NCBI GenBank assembly: GCA_944363715.1
Contig: CALVUX010000013.1
Location: 1 to 55,442 of the forward strand
Direction of reading: 5' to 3'
Source: an uncultured Bacilli bacterium
GTDB taxonomy: Bacteria; Bacillota_I; Bacilli_A; RF39; UBA660
Length of the DNA stretch: 55,442 nucleotides
Position numbers and translations under genes: made by a program. Below, one piece after another: positions 35,825 through 43,967 of this stretch. Each line of letters starts with the position of its first letter. Positions within the stretch are counted from its first letter, which is position 1. The notes under the pieces were generated by a model that was given only the letters and a program-made list of their open reading frames with translations, was not told where the DNA came from and ran no database searches.

Positions 35825-36526
35825 TTAATGAAATTTTTGTGAATATTTAAAATTATCAAAAAATGATTTAAATAATTTTTTAGAATGTTTATCTTCTAAG
35901 TTAGATTCAGGATGCCACTGTACTCCTATTATAAATTTCTTATCTTTAAGTTCAACCCCTTCTATTAGCCCATCACTACTTCTAGCACAGATTAAAGTAT
36001 TATCTAATTCTGGAACATGATAACTATGCCTAGAATTAACCCATATCTTTTCCTCGCCTATAATAGAATAAAGTTTACTATTCTTATCAATTATAACTGA
36101 ATGAACATAATCCTTATTAGGTTCTAAATGATTAATAAGAGTATCATTTTTAATAGTATTATCATAACCTATTCTCTTTTCTCTACTTAACATTTTACTT
36201 AAAGCCTGCATTCCTAAACATATTGCAAGTAAAGGTTTATCTCTCCTAATAGCATAACCTATAACTATCTCATCTAACTGATACCAAGTATCTCCTCCAG
36301 GTAAAATAAAGCCATCGCACAAACTAAGAATATTTTCTAAATCTTTAATCTCTTCTTCACTATAAAGATTTTTGCAAGACAACTCTTCCTTATCAATAGG
36401 TAATATCAATAAAGGAACCCCTCCCATTTTGGTAACAGCAAGTCTAATTTCTTCAACGCAAATAACATTAGATTCTCCACTATATAATCTACCTACAATA
36501 CCTATAATAGAGTTAATCTTAATCAC
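35825..36526 (-). CDS. class I glutamine amidotransferase-like hydrolase (peptidase C26)
   Basis: The 233-residue protein has the class I amidotransferase core: FILPGGDTWY (73-82), the nucleophile Cys103 in AICLGMQAL and the His-x-Glu pair in GVQWHPES near 205-212. This fits the PuuD-like gamma-glutamyl-GABA hydrolases. The true substrate is unknown. The start is odd: the first codon of the frame is GTG (36524-36526) directly abutting GAGG, while an ATT codon nine bases downstream would be at ideal distance from the ribosome binding site. It follows the kinase-like gene by 40 bases. Confidence 0.85.
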   Translation of the reverse strand: MIKINSIIGIVGRLYSGESNVICVEEIRLAVTKMGGVPLLILPIDKEELSCKNLYSEEEIKDLENILSLCDGFILPGGDTWYQLDEIVIGYAIRRDKPLLAICLGMQALSKMLSREKRIGYDNTIKNDTLINHLEPNKDYVHSVIIDKNSKLYSIIGEEKIWVNSRHSYHVPELDNTLICARSSDGLIEGVELKDKKFIIGVQWHPESNLEDKHSKKLFKSFFDNFKYSQKFH

Positions 36527-36566
36527 CTCAAGATAAGATATGAAAAAAGATAAGAATATTTAACTC

Positions 36567-37343
36567 TTATCTTAATACTTTTAATTTTTCTTTAATTTTC
36601 TTTAAATCATAATTATATCTTTCAACATCTAATATAAATGGTATAAAATCCTTTATATCGGGAAAATACTCAGTATCATCACTAAACATAATTCTTGTAG
36701 TATAATCAACTAATTGAGAAATAGAAGTACCCTCAAATAACAAAGAAACTTTAGAAATATCTATAATTGAACCAACTGCAATCTTTTCTTCAAAATTTAT
36801 ATCATAAAATAAATCGAAATAGCAGATTAAAGATTTATACAAATCTACTTCAACACTACTAAAAAAAGTATTTCCATCACTACCAGCTAATCTATATTTA
36901 TATGAATGGCTAGAACCTCCAAAATAGTCTATTTCATCAAAATCAATTAAATGTCCTCCATCTTTATCAATTAAAAAATTATCACTATGAATATCATTAA
37001 AACACATACCATAACTATGAAGAATACTCAACTGTCTAAAAATATCAATACATGCCTTTACCTTTTCTTCTATAGAAAAATCACTAGCTATTGAGAAAGG
37101 AACTGCATCTTTAAATTCATTAACAACAATTCCTTTATAATTATTATTAATAAAAAATTCATCTATTAATTCTCCACTACCTTCAATATGTGGAAAACGT
37201 AATAAATAATCAAATTTACCCTTTAACAAATAATCCAAATAAAAATATTCTTTTAACAAAAAATTACCTTTTCTTCTAAATTCTGCCGTTCGACTATCAA
37301 AAAGCTTCTCTAAACTTTCATACTCTTCTTTTGTAATTTTCAC
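36567..37343 (-). CDS. protein-kinase-fold phosphotransferase, unknown substrate
   Basis: A 258-residue protein with the small-kinase signature HSYGMCFNDIHSDNFLIDKDGG (near 112-133: catalytic Asp in NDIHSDN) and a metal-binding DFDE (near 137), as in Ser/Thr kinases, aminoglycoside phosphotransferases and related enzymes. The N-terminal lobe is short and its ATP-binding Lys is not clear. No membrane segment. It lies 22 bases after lysS in the same direction. The target could be protein, sugar or a small molecule. Confidence 0.75.
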   Translation of the reverse strand: MKITKEEYESLEKLFDSRTAEFRRKGNFLLKEYFYLDYLLKGKFDYLLRFPHIEGSGELIDEFFINNNYKGIVVNEFKDAVPFSIASDFSIEEKVKACIDIFRQLSILHSYGMCFNDIHSDNFLIDKDGGHLIDFDEIDYFGGSSHSYKYRLAGSDGNTFFSSVEVDLYKSLICYFDLFYDINFEEKIAVGSIIDISKVSLLFEGTSISQLVDYTTRIMFSDDTEYFPDIKDFIPFILDVERYNYDLKKIKEKLKVLR

Positions 37344-37365
37344 GAACCTTCCCCCTTAAATTAAA

Positions 37366-38859
37366 TTACTTCTCTATAGGTTTCATTGTAGGGAACAATA
37401 TAACATCACGAATACTCTCTTGTTCAGTAAAGAACATTACAAGTCTATCTATTCCATAACCAATACCGCCTGCAGGAGGCATACCATATTCTAAGGCTTC
37501 AATAAAGTCCATATCTATATCATTCGCTTCTACATTACCTAAATCTTTTTCTTTTAATTGTTCACGGAATCTATCTAACTGATCATCTGGATCATTTAAC
37601 TCAGTATAAGCATTAGCCATTTCTCTACCTGCAATAAATAATTCAAATCTATCAACAAATCTAGGATCATCTTTATTTTTCTTAGTAAGTGGAGAAATCT
37701 CTACTGGATGTCCATATAAGAAAGTTGGTTGAATTAATGTTTCTTCTACATACTTTTCAAAGAATAGATTAATAATATGACCTACTGATTTCTCATGTTC
37801 TTGAACTTCAATATTATGTTCTTTTGCAAGTTCTAAAGCTTCATCAACAGTCATTTCTTTTTTAAAGTCAATACCAGTTACTTCTTTAATTGCATCAACC
37901 ATACTAATTCTCTTCCATGGTCCTTTTACACTAATATCTTGATTATTCCAATGATAATCAGTCTTACCAATAACATTCTCGGCAATATTAACAAACATTT
38001 TTTCTGTTAAATCCATCATACCTTCTAAATCAGAATAAGCTTGATATACTTCCATCATAGTAAACTCAGGATTATGTCTAGTATCCATTCCTTCATTTCT
38101 AAAGACACGACCTATTTCATAAACTCTTTCCATACCACCAACTAAAAGTCTTTTTAAAGGTAATTCTAAGGCAATTCTAAGGTACATATCAAGGTCTTGA
38201 CTATTATGATGAGTAACAAAAGGACGAGCTGAAGCTCCTGTTAATAATGTTGATAAAACAGGTGTTTCTACTTCAACGAAGTCTCTATTATCTAAAAAGT
38301 TTTGAATAGAACGAATAATCTTTGGTCTTAAGAAAGCAACACGTCTAGACTCATCATTCATCATTAAATCAACATAACGCCTTCTATATCTTTCTTCAAC
38401 ATCAGTAAGTCCATGAAACTTCTCAGGAAGTGGTCTTAAAGCTTTAACTAAAGGAGTATACTCTAAACATTTAATAGTAACTTCTCCAGTTCTAGTCTTC
38501 ATAACCTTACCATATACACCAACTATATCTCCAATATCAGCAGACTTAAACAATGTATAGATATCTTCTCCTACATCATTAATAGATATATATACCTGAA
38601 TAGAACCAGTCTTATCTTTAATAGAGAAAAATGAAGCTTTACCCATCTTTCTAATAAACATAATTCTACCAGCTACTTTAACTGTATCAGTCATAGACTC
38701 AAAAGCATCATGGTCTACACTTTCATACTTTTCTTTAACATCATTAGCATAATCCTCTCTATCATAACGACTACCAAATGGATCATACCCTAACTCTCTT
38801 AATTTAAGAGCCTTTTCTCTTCTAACTAATTCTTGTTCTGTTAATTTTCGCTCGTACAT
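37366..38859 (-). CDS. lysS: lysyl-tRNA synthetase, class II
   Basis: The enzyme charges tRNA-Lys. The 497-residue protein begins with an OB-fold anticodon domain (VKVAGRIMFIRKMGKASFFS near 62) and continues with the class II core: motif 2 region FRNEGMDTRHNPEFTMMEVY (near 253) and motif 3 GGIGYGIDRLVM (near 470). Its start lies inside the end of the RDD gene (19-base overlap), with AGGAGG upstream. The cluster dus-(RDD)-lysS mirrors Bacillus yacF-lysS. No T-box is possible in this position. Confidence 0.97.
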   Translation of the reverse strand: MYERKLTEQELVRREKALKLRELGYDPFGSRYDREDYANDVKEKYESVDHDAFESMTDTVKVAGRIMFIRKMGKASFFSIKDKTGSIQVYISINDVGEDIYTLFKSADIGDIVGVYGKVMKTRTGEVTIKCLEYTPLVKALRPLPEKFHGLTDVEERYRRRYVDLMMNDESRRVAFLRPKIIRSIQNFLDNRDFVEVETPVLSTLLTGASARPFVTHHNSQDLDMYLRIALELPLKRLLVGGMERVYEIGRVFRNEGMDTRHNPEFTMMEVYQAYSDLEGMMDLTEKMFVNIAENVIGKTDYHWNNQDISVKGPWKRISMVDAIKEVTGIDFKKEMTVDEALELAKEHNIEVQEHEKSVGHIINLFFEKYVEETLIQPTFLYGHPVEISPLTKKNKDDPRFVDRFELFIAGREMANAYTELNDPDDQLDRFREQLKEKDLGNVEANDIDMDFIEALEYGMPPAGGIGYGIDRLVMFFTEQESIRDVILFPTMKPIEK

Positions 38860-39551
38860 AAAACATCCTCCTTCACTGTATCTGCAACTACAACTTCAGT
38901 CTTACAGACTTTATCATGTAATCCTTGAGCATTCTTAGTAAATGCTATCATTATTAAACTAATAATAAGTACTAAATATTGAATGAAACTAACAAGACTA
39001 CTAGTACTTAAATATAAATTTTTACTTAAGAAAAGTACTAATATAACATTAATAATATTAACCAATATACTATTATTAATCATACCTCTAATAAGTAAAT
39101 CATTCATAGAAAGTTCTTTATCATTAGTTTTCTTAATTTTTATTTTCATTAACTTCTTACCAAAAGTCTGCCCATTATTATAACATGGATAAACAACATA
39201 GTAAAGTAGACTTATAACAATGGTAACTATAGAAACAATAACTGTTTGTTTAGATATATCATATCCTAAGTCAATCATCTGATTAACATACTCTTCCATA
39301 GGAACATTTCCAGCAACATAATCTTCTAAAACTCTATTTTGCTCTTCATAAAGTTTAGTAGCAGTATCATTCATAGGAATAAACATTGTAATAAGTGAAG
39401 TAATCATACTAAGCAGCACTAAATCTATTAAAAAGGCAAGTACTCTTTGACTAAACATCGCTTTAATATCAGGACTCTTTTTAACCTTATTTTCTTCTTC
39501 TATTTTTTCTTCTTCATCTTTGATTTTATCATAAACATTTTTCTTCTTCAT
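38841..39551 (-). CDS. RDD-family membrane protein
   Basis: The 236-residue protein has a charged N-terminal tail of about 30 residues and three to four membrane segments, starting with FSQRVLAFLIDLVLLSMI, which carries the Arg-Asp pair typical of RDD proteins, and a later YYVVYPCYNNGQTFGKKLMKIK, also typical. The role of the family is not settled; some members affect ion or osmotic tolerance. It overlaps dus by 23 bases and lysS by 19, so the three are translationally linked. Confidence 0.85.
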   Translation of the reverse strand: MKKKNVYDKIKDEEEKIEEENKVKKSPDIKAMFSQRVLAFLIDLVLLSMITSLITMFIPMNDTATKLYEEQNRVLEDYVAGNVPMEEYVNQMIDLGYDISKQTVIVSIVTIVISLLYYVVYPCYNNGQTFGKKLMKIKIKKTNDKELSMNDLLIRGMINNSILVNIINVILVLFLSKNLYLSTSSLVSFIQYLVLIISLIMIAFTKNAQGLHDKVCKTEVVVADTVKEDVLCTSEN

Positions 39552-40518
39552 AAACTTCCTCCTTAAACTCTTCTAATACATGTAGTATATCATATAATTT
39601 AGTCATTTTATAAATTTTATTTTTAATTTCATTACTTCCTTTAACACCCTTTAAGTACCAACCCACATGACTTCTTATTTCTAATACCGCCTGTCTTTCA
39701 CTTTTTAAATCTGCTAACATTTTTAAATGCTTTATACACATATCTATTTTATCAATAGTACTAGGAAGACTATAAGTCTTATCTTCTAAGTAAAGAACTG
39801 TATTTCTAATAAGCCAGGGATTACCCAAAGCAGCTCTACCTATCATTACAGCATCACATCCTGTAAAGTCTAACATCTCCTTAGCTTTCTCTGGACTAGT
39901 AACATCACCATTACCAATTACTGGAATTTTAACACTATTTTTGACATCTCTGATTATATTCCAATCAGCTTTACCAGAATAACCTTGACTTCTAGTTCTA
40001 CCATGAACACAGATAGCACTAGCACCTGCTTCCTCACAAGTTTTAGCTATCTCCACTGCATTTATATGATTAACATCCCATCCACTACGAATTTTAACTG
40101 TAACAGGACATTTAACAGCATTTACAACAGCACTAACTATTTCTTTTACCTTACTAGGGTCTTTAAGTAAAGCACTTCCTGCTTGTGCTCTTAAAGCCAC
40201 TTTAGGAACAGGACATCCCATATTAATATCAATAATATCAGGTTTCATATTTTCTTCAATATATTTAGCAGCCTCTACAAAACTATCTACATCACTACCA
40301 AATATCTGTTGCGTAATAGGACGTTCAACATCTTCCATATAAAGCATATCAATAGTCTTTTTATTATCATAACATATCGCCTTATCACTAACCATTTCAG
40401 CATAGATAAGACCACATCCCATCTCTTTAATAATCTTACGATATGCACTATTACAAATACCAGCCATAGGAGCAAGTACAACTCTATTATCTATTTCTAC
40501 ATTACCTATTTTCCACAT
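39529..40518 (-). CDS. dusB: tRNA-dihydrouridine synthase
   Basis: Dus enzymes are flavoproteins that reduce uridines in the D-loop of tRNA. The 329-residue protein has the FMN-barrel start VVLAPMAGICNSAYR, the catalytic Cys in INMGCPVPKV (near 100), CVHGRTRSQGYSG and PVIGNGDV, all typical of DusB-like members. The ATG at 40518 has AGGTGAT upstream; an in-frame TTG at 40539 has none. Just beyond its start lies the promoter of the plus-strand RNA at 40534, pointing the other way. Confidence 0.93.
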   Translation of the reverse strand: MWKIGNVEIDNRVVLAPMAGICNSAYRKIIKEMGCGLIYAEMVSDKAICYDNKKTIDMLYMEDVERPITQQIFGSDVDSFVEAAKYIEENMKPDIIDINMGCPVPKVALRAQAGSALLKDPSKVKEIVSAVVNAVKCPVTVKIRSGWDVNHINAVEIAKTCEEAGASAICVHGRTRSQGYSGKADWNIIRDVKNSVKIPVIGNGDVTSPEKAKEMLDFTGCDAVMIGRAALGNPWLIRNTVLYLEDKTYSLPSTIDKIDMCIKHLKMLADLKSERQAVLEIRSHVGWYLKGVKGSNEIKNKIYKMTKLYDILHVLEEFKEEVYEEEKCL

Positions 40519-40533
40519 AAAATCACCTAACAC

Positions 40534-40562
40534 TTGCAAAATATAAACTTTTATGTTACTAT
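40534..40562 (+). promoter_or_regulatory. promoter of the putative antitoxin RNA
   Basis: TTGCAA (40534-40539), 17 bases, TACTAT (40557-40562) on the plus strand. The transcript would begin near 40569 and run to the terminator at 40654-40691. Confidence 0.6.
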
Positions 40563-40591
40563 GAATATGTAAAAGAAATTTACATAAACTA

Positions 40592-40630
40592 TTAAGGGAA
40601 CGTTCAACATTGCCTTGTTGAATGTCTACC
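40592..40630 (+). repeat. inverted repeat, left arm, of the toxin locus
   Basis: From TTAAGGGAAC to TGTCTACC. It is an inverted copy of 40805-40835, apart from a few inserted bases in its hairpin loop and single changes. It forms the leader of the plus-strand RNA. Confidence 0.85.
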
Positions 40631-40653
40631 CCATTATTTATTTTTTAGTGATA

Positions 40654-40691
40654 GACATTTGGTCTTTAAAAAGATCAAGTGTCATTTTTTT
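40654..40691 (+). terminator. terminator shared by the two convergent RNAs
   Basis: A stem of about 13 pairs with some G-U pairs runs from GACA (40654) to TGTC (40683), followed by seven T on the plus strand. The toxin stop codon (40682-40684) lies in its right arm. It is a clear terminator on the plus strand but lacks a T run on the minus strand. Confidence 0.8.
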
Positions 40692-40774
40692 ATTACTATT
40701 ATCAATATGATAACTAGAGATAAAATGATAGAAATATGCTTAAGTACTTTTAATACAAAGATACGTTTATTCAT
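40682..40774 (-). CDS. putative type I toxin, 30-residue hydrophobic peptide
   Basis: The peptide has a basic N-terminus (MNKRIFVLKVLKH) followed by one membrane helix (ISIILSLVIILIIVI) and a Lys-Lys end, the standard build of membrane-acting type I toxins. It has a perfect AGGAGG (40785-40790) ten bases ahead of the ATG and its own promoter (40840-40868), so this is not a chance frame. Its messenger would have a leader of about 60 bases containing the right arm of the inverted repeat; if transcription passes the weak minus-strand stop, the leader could pair with the complement of the left arm at the 3' end and mask translation. No known toxin family was identified by eye. Confidence 0.65.
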   Translation of the reverse strand: MNKRIFVLKVLKHISIILSLVIILIIVIKK

Positions 40775-40804
40775 ATCTATCAAACCTCCTCTCCAAAGAT
40801 TAGA

Positions 40805-40835
40805 GGTAGACACTCAACTGTTGAAGTTCCCTTAA
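40805..40835 (-). repeat. inverted repeat, right arm, of the toxin locus
   Basis: Read on the minus strand it runs TTAAGGGAAC ... TGTCTACC, matching 40592-40630. It forms the 5' leader of the toxin messenger. Confidence 0.85.
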
Positions 40836-40839
40836 GCAT

Positions 40840-40868
40840 ATTATATACTAAAGACAATTTTGATACAA
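40840..40868 (-). promoter_or_regulatory. toxin promoter
   Basis: TTGTAT (40863-40868), 17 bases, TATAAT (40840-40845) on the minus strand. The transcript would begin at about 40833, in the repeat. Confidence 0.7.
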
Positions 40869-40892
40869 GTATTTTTCACACAAATTAGATAC

Positions 40893-41324
40893 TTATTTTG
40901 TTACTATCTTATCTTCTTTTAACAAATCTCTAATCTCTTCAAGTAACACTACTTGTTCATCTTTTTTCTTTTCTTCCTTCTTATGTTCTATTCCTAACTT
41001 CTTATCTGCTCTATCTCTAATATTAGTAACAACCTTAACCATTACAAAGATACAAACAGCAATTATTAAAAAGTCTACAATACTCTGTATAAAAGAACCA
41101 TACATAATAGAAGCATCACCTATTTTTATAGATAAACCACTAAAGTCAAGTCCTCCTAAAAGAACACCAAGTAAAGGCATAAATATATCATCTACTAAAC
41201 TACTAACTATTTTAGAAAAAGCTCCGCCTATAATAACACCAATAGCCATATCTAAAACAGCTCCTCTACTTATAAACTTTCTAAACTCTCCTATTTCTTT
41301 TTCCACTGCTTTTTTTGCTTTCAC
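40893..41324 (-). CDS. mscL: large-conductance mechanosensitive channel
   Basis: MscL opens on membrane tension and lets solutes out on osmotic downshock. The 143-residue protein has the N-terminal amphipathic helix EFRKFISRGAVLDMAIGVIIGGAFSKIV with first membrane helix, the second helix SIVDFLIIAVCIFVMV and a charged C-terminal bundle ending EEIRDLLKE. I use the GTG at 41324, eight bases after GGAGG; an earlier TTG at 41351 lies upstream of that site. Monocistronic in appearance. Confidence 0.95.
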   Translation of the reverse strand: MKAKKAVEKEIGEFRKFISRGAVLDMAIGVIIGGAFSKIVSSLVDDIFMPLLGVLLGGLDFSGLSIKIGDASIMYGSFIQSIVDFLIIAVCIFVMVKVVTNIRDRADKKLGIEHKKEEKKKDEQVVLLEEIRDLLKEDKIVTK

Positions 41325-41363
41325 TTCTACTACCTCCAAATTATTAAACAAATATAACCGTAA

Positions 41364-41798
41364 TTATATTAATAAATCCCATCTATTTAAAAAAATATTA
41401 TCATCATCGTTAAAAATTCTCATCGAACTATCATTATGTATTTTTCCATTTTTACCAGGCACACTTAACCAATTCTGATGGTCCTCTTTTATTTTTTCTG
41501 CTACAACTTTACTAGGAACCACATGAAATTCAGGTGTTTCAAGCTCATTTAAAGAAACAAACACATAAAAAATATTATCTGCATATAATTTTTCATTTTT
41601 TTTACTTAACATCCAACTTTTTTTCTTATGCATTGTAGTTTTTACTTGTATAGCATATTGCTTATTATTATTTCTATTAATTATTAATATATCAAAATCT
41701 TTAGTATTTGACATAGGTACAGCACAAGTAAACCCTCTTCTTTCCAACTCCCCAGCTACAAAATATTCTCCAGCATTACCAGTACTAACATTATTCAT
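41364..41798 (-). CDS. PD-(D/E)xK-like nuclease-fold protein
   Basis: A 144-residue soluble protein with a restriction-endonuclease-like core: Glu17 in GEYFVAGELERRGF, Asp36 in KDFDILI and Gln51-Val-Lys53 in QYAIQVKTT. The order E...D...QxK is that of many single-domain PD-(D/E)xK proteins, including restriction enzymes and Holliday-junction or repair nucleases. No methylase or helicase lies next to it, so it is not an obvious restriction system. GGAGATG precedes the start. The function remains open, but DNA cleavage or binding is likely. Confidence 0.7.
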   Translation of the reverse strand: MNNVSTGNAGEYFVAGELERRGFTCAVPMSNTKDFDILIINRNNNKQYAIQVKTTMHKKKSWMLSKKNEKLYADNIFYVFVSLNELETPEFHVVPSKVVAEKIKEDHQNWLSVPGKNGKIHNDSSMRIFNDDDNIFLNRWDLLI

Positions 41799-41972
41799 TA
41801 TGAATTCATCTCCTTACTAATTCAACAATAATTAATTATATAATACAAGAGGAATATTTATTTTACAAGAAATAAAAATCTTAAATCGACATTGAGACAC
41901 TAAAATTTCTTTTAAAACGTCATTAACTTAAATACTAATCAAAATAGTTTATTAAAATTATGATACAAATAT

Positions 41973-42000
41973 AAAAAAAGAACTATTTTTCAAGTTCTTT
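41973..42000 (-). terminator. terminator of ftsH, overlapping its stop codon
   Basis: AAAGAACT (41977-41984) and AGTTCTTT (41993-42000) form a stem around a T-rich loop. The minus strand runs into seven T. The last codons of ftsH form the stem. Confidence 0.8.
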
Positions 42001-43950
42001 TATTAGTTCAGCCTTATTCATCTTAGAGTATCCTTTAACTCCTTTTTCTTTAGCAAGTTCTTTTAACTTAGTTAAACTCATATTTTCATAATTAGTCTCT
42101 TCTTCTTCTGAAGGCATCTCTCCATGTTCTACTAAGTAATCAATTTGTTCTTTAGTTAATGTCTCATACTCTAATAATGTCTTAGCAAGTAAATCAAGTA
42201 AATCTCTATTTTCTTTAATTATTTTAGTAGCTTCATCATAACATTTATCAATAATCTTTCTCATTTCTTGATCTATTTCATGAGCTACTTCATTAGAGAA
42301 GTTACGAGTCTTAGCATAATCTCTACCTAAGAAAGCACTACCTTCTCTTTCTTCTAATTGCATAGGTCCTAAATCACTCATACCATATTCAGTAACCATA
42401 GCTCTTGCTATCTTAGTAGCTTTCTCAAAGTCATTTTGAGCACCAGTTGTAACTTCACCAAATACAACTTCTTCACTAACACGTCCTGCAAGTAAACCTG
42501 TAATCTCTTCAAGTAAATCAGTTTTAGTCTTACAAATCTTCTCTTCACTAGGAATCATCATATTATATCCACCAGCAGAACCACGTGGAATAATAGTAAC
42601 TTTTTGAACATCATTAGCACCTTTTAATTTAATACCAACAACAGCATGGCCTGATTCATGATATGCAACTAACTTACGGTCATTTTCACTTCTTTTAGAA
42701 CTAGTCTTAGCAGGTCCCATTAATACTCTATCACTTGCTTCATCAATCTCACTCATAGTAATAGCATCTTTATTACGTCTAACGGCAAGAAGTGCAGCTT
42801 CATTAAGCAAGTTTTCAAGGTCTGCACCAGAATATCCTGGAGTTCTCTTAGCAAGAGCAGGAATATTAACAGTAGGAGCTAACACTTTATTACGAGCATG
42901 AACTTTAAGTATTTCTTCACGTCCCTTAACATCAGGTAAATTAACAGTAACTTGTCTATCAAAACGTCCTGGACGAAGTAATGCAGGGTCAAGTACATCA
43001 GGTCTATTTGTTGCAGCGATAATAATGATACCTTCATTTTCACCAAAACCATCCATTTCAGTAAGTAATTGGTTTAATGTTTGTTCTCTCTCATCATGTC
43101 CACCACCAATTCCAGTACCTCTTTGACGTCCTACAGCATCTATCTCATCTATAAAGATAAGACAAGGAGCAGTTCTCTTAGCTTGTTGGAACATATCACG
43201 AACACGACTAGCACCAACACCTACGAACAACTCAACAAAGTCAGATCCACTAATATAATAGAAAGGAACATTCGCTTCTCCTGCAACCGCACGAGCAAGT
43301 AATGTTTTACCTGTTCCTGGAGGACCATATAAAAGTACTCCCTTAGGAATTCTAGCACCTAACTTTTGGAACTTCTTAGGGTTCTTTAAGAAATCAATTA
43401 ATTCCTTAACTTCTTCTTTCTCTTCATTAAGTCCTGCTACATCTTTAAATGTAACTTTATTCTTCTCACTAGATAACTTAGCTTTACTCTTTCCAAAGTC
43501 AAGAGAATTCTTACCTCCACCCATTTGCTTAGTTAAAAACCAAAAACAAACAAAAGCAAGTATTGCAATAGGTAAAATATTAACTAAAACAAGCAATAAT
43601 GTACTTGACTCAGGATCAGCAGTACTATTAAATTCAAAATCATCAGCTTCACTAGCTTCCACTAACTTTTTCATTACTTGATCAGATAAAGGTACTCTAA
43701 CAAAGAAAGTTTCATTTTCTTTATAATTATCCATTGTACCAGTAATCTCATAAATTTTCGCTCTATCACGAGGAGTTACCGTAATCTCTTCTACTTCCTT
43801 ATCTTCCAAACTACTCATAAACTCATTATAAGTTAAAACATTAACTTTTTGATTAGCAACACTAACAAAGTAAATAACTCCAAGCATTACTAGAAGTAAA
43901 AAGACATATGGAAGTAAACCTTTTTTAACTACTTTTTTATTTACATTCAC
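41983..43950 (-). CDS. ftsH: FtsH membrane AAA protease with C-terminal Rho_N/SAP-like tail
   Basis: FtsH degrades membrane and regulatory proteins. The 655-residue protein has an N-terminal membrane helix, an extracytoplasmic domain, a second helix (about 115-137), the AAA module with GPPGTGKT (near 206) and the SRH region, and the zinc site HESGHAVVG (near 427). The core ends at about 615. The last 36 residues ([20 protein letters not shown] and following) form a helix-extended-loop-helix of the Rho N-terminal/SAP type, not found in Bacillus FtsH. It follows tilS by 17 bases, as in the tilS-hprT-ftsH order of Bacillus, with hprT missing. Confidence 0.95.
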   Translation of the reverse strand: MNVNKKVVKKGLLPYVFLLLVMLGVIYFVSVANQKVNVLTYNEFMSSLEDKEVEEITVTPRDRAKIYEITGTMDNYKENETFFVRVPLSDQVMKKLVEASEADDFEFNSTADPESSTLLLVLVNILPIAILAFVCFWFLTKQMGGGKNSLDFGKSKAKLSSEKNKVTFKDVAGLNEEKEEVKELIDFLKNPKKFQKLGARIPKGVLLYGPPGTGKTLLARAVAGEANVPFYYISGSDFVELFVGVGASRVRDMFQQAKRTAPCLIFIDEIDAVGRQRGTGIGGGHDEREQTLNQLLTEMDGFGENEGIIIIAATNRPDVLDPALLRPGRFDRQVTVNLPDVKGREEILKVHARNKVLAPTVNIPALAKRTPGYSGADLENLLNEAALLAVRRNKDAITMSEIDEASDRVLMGPAKTSSKRSENDRKLVAYHESGHAVVGIKLKGANDVQKVTIIPRGSAGGYNMMIPSEEKICKTKTDLLEEITGLLAGRVSEEVVFGEVTTGAQNDFEKATKIARAMVTEYGMSDLGPMQLEEREGSAFLGRDYAKTRNFSNEVAHEIDQEMRKIIDKCYDEATKIIKENRDLLDLLAKTLLEYETLTKEQIDYLVEHGEMPSEEEETNYENMSLTKLKELAKEKGVKGYSKMNKAELIKELEK

Positions 43951-43967
43951 AAAAAATCTCTCCTTTT

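Larger units (their letters stand above)
40569..40692 (+). ncRNA. putative antitoxin RNA of a type I toxin-antitoxin locus
   Basis: An RNA of about 125 bases is predicted between the plus-strand promoter at 40534 and a strong terminator. It has no credible gene. Its 5' half holds a leader almost the same as that of the toxin messenger (repeat at 40592-40630), with a TTCAAC/GTTGAA stem-loop; its 3' half is complementary to the end of the toxin frame and its terminator. This convergent design with an overlap at the 3' ends resembles the par (Fst) family. Confidence 0.5.

Noticed and set aside
40287-40530. frames of 64-73 residues within dus on both strands
   Set aside because: They are out-of-frame shadows of the well-conserved dus gene.
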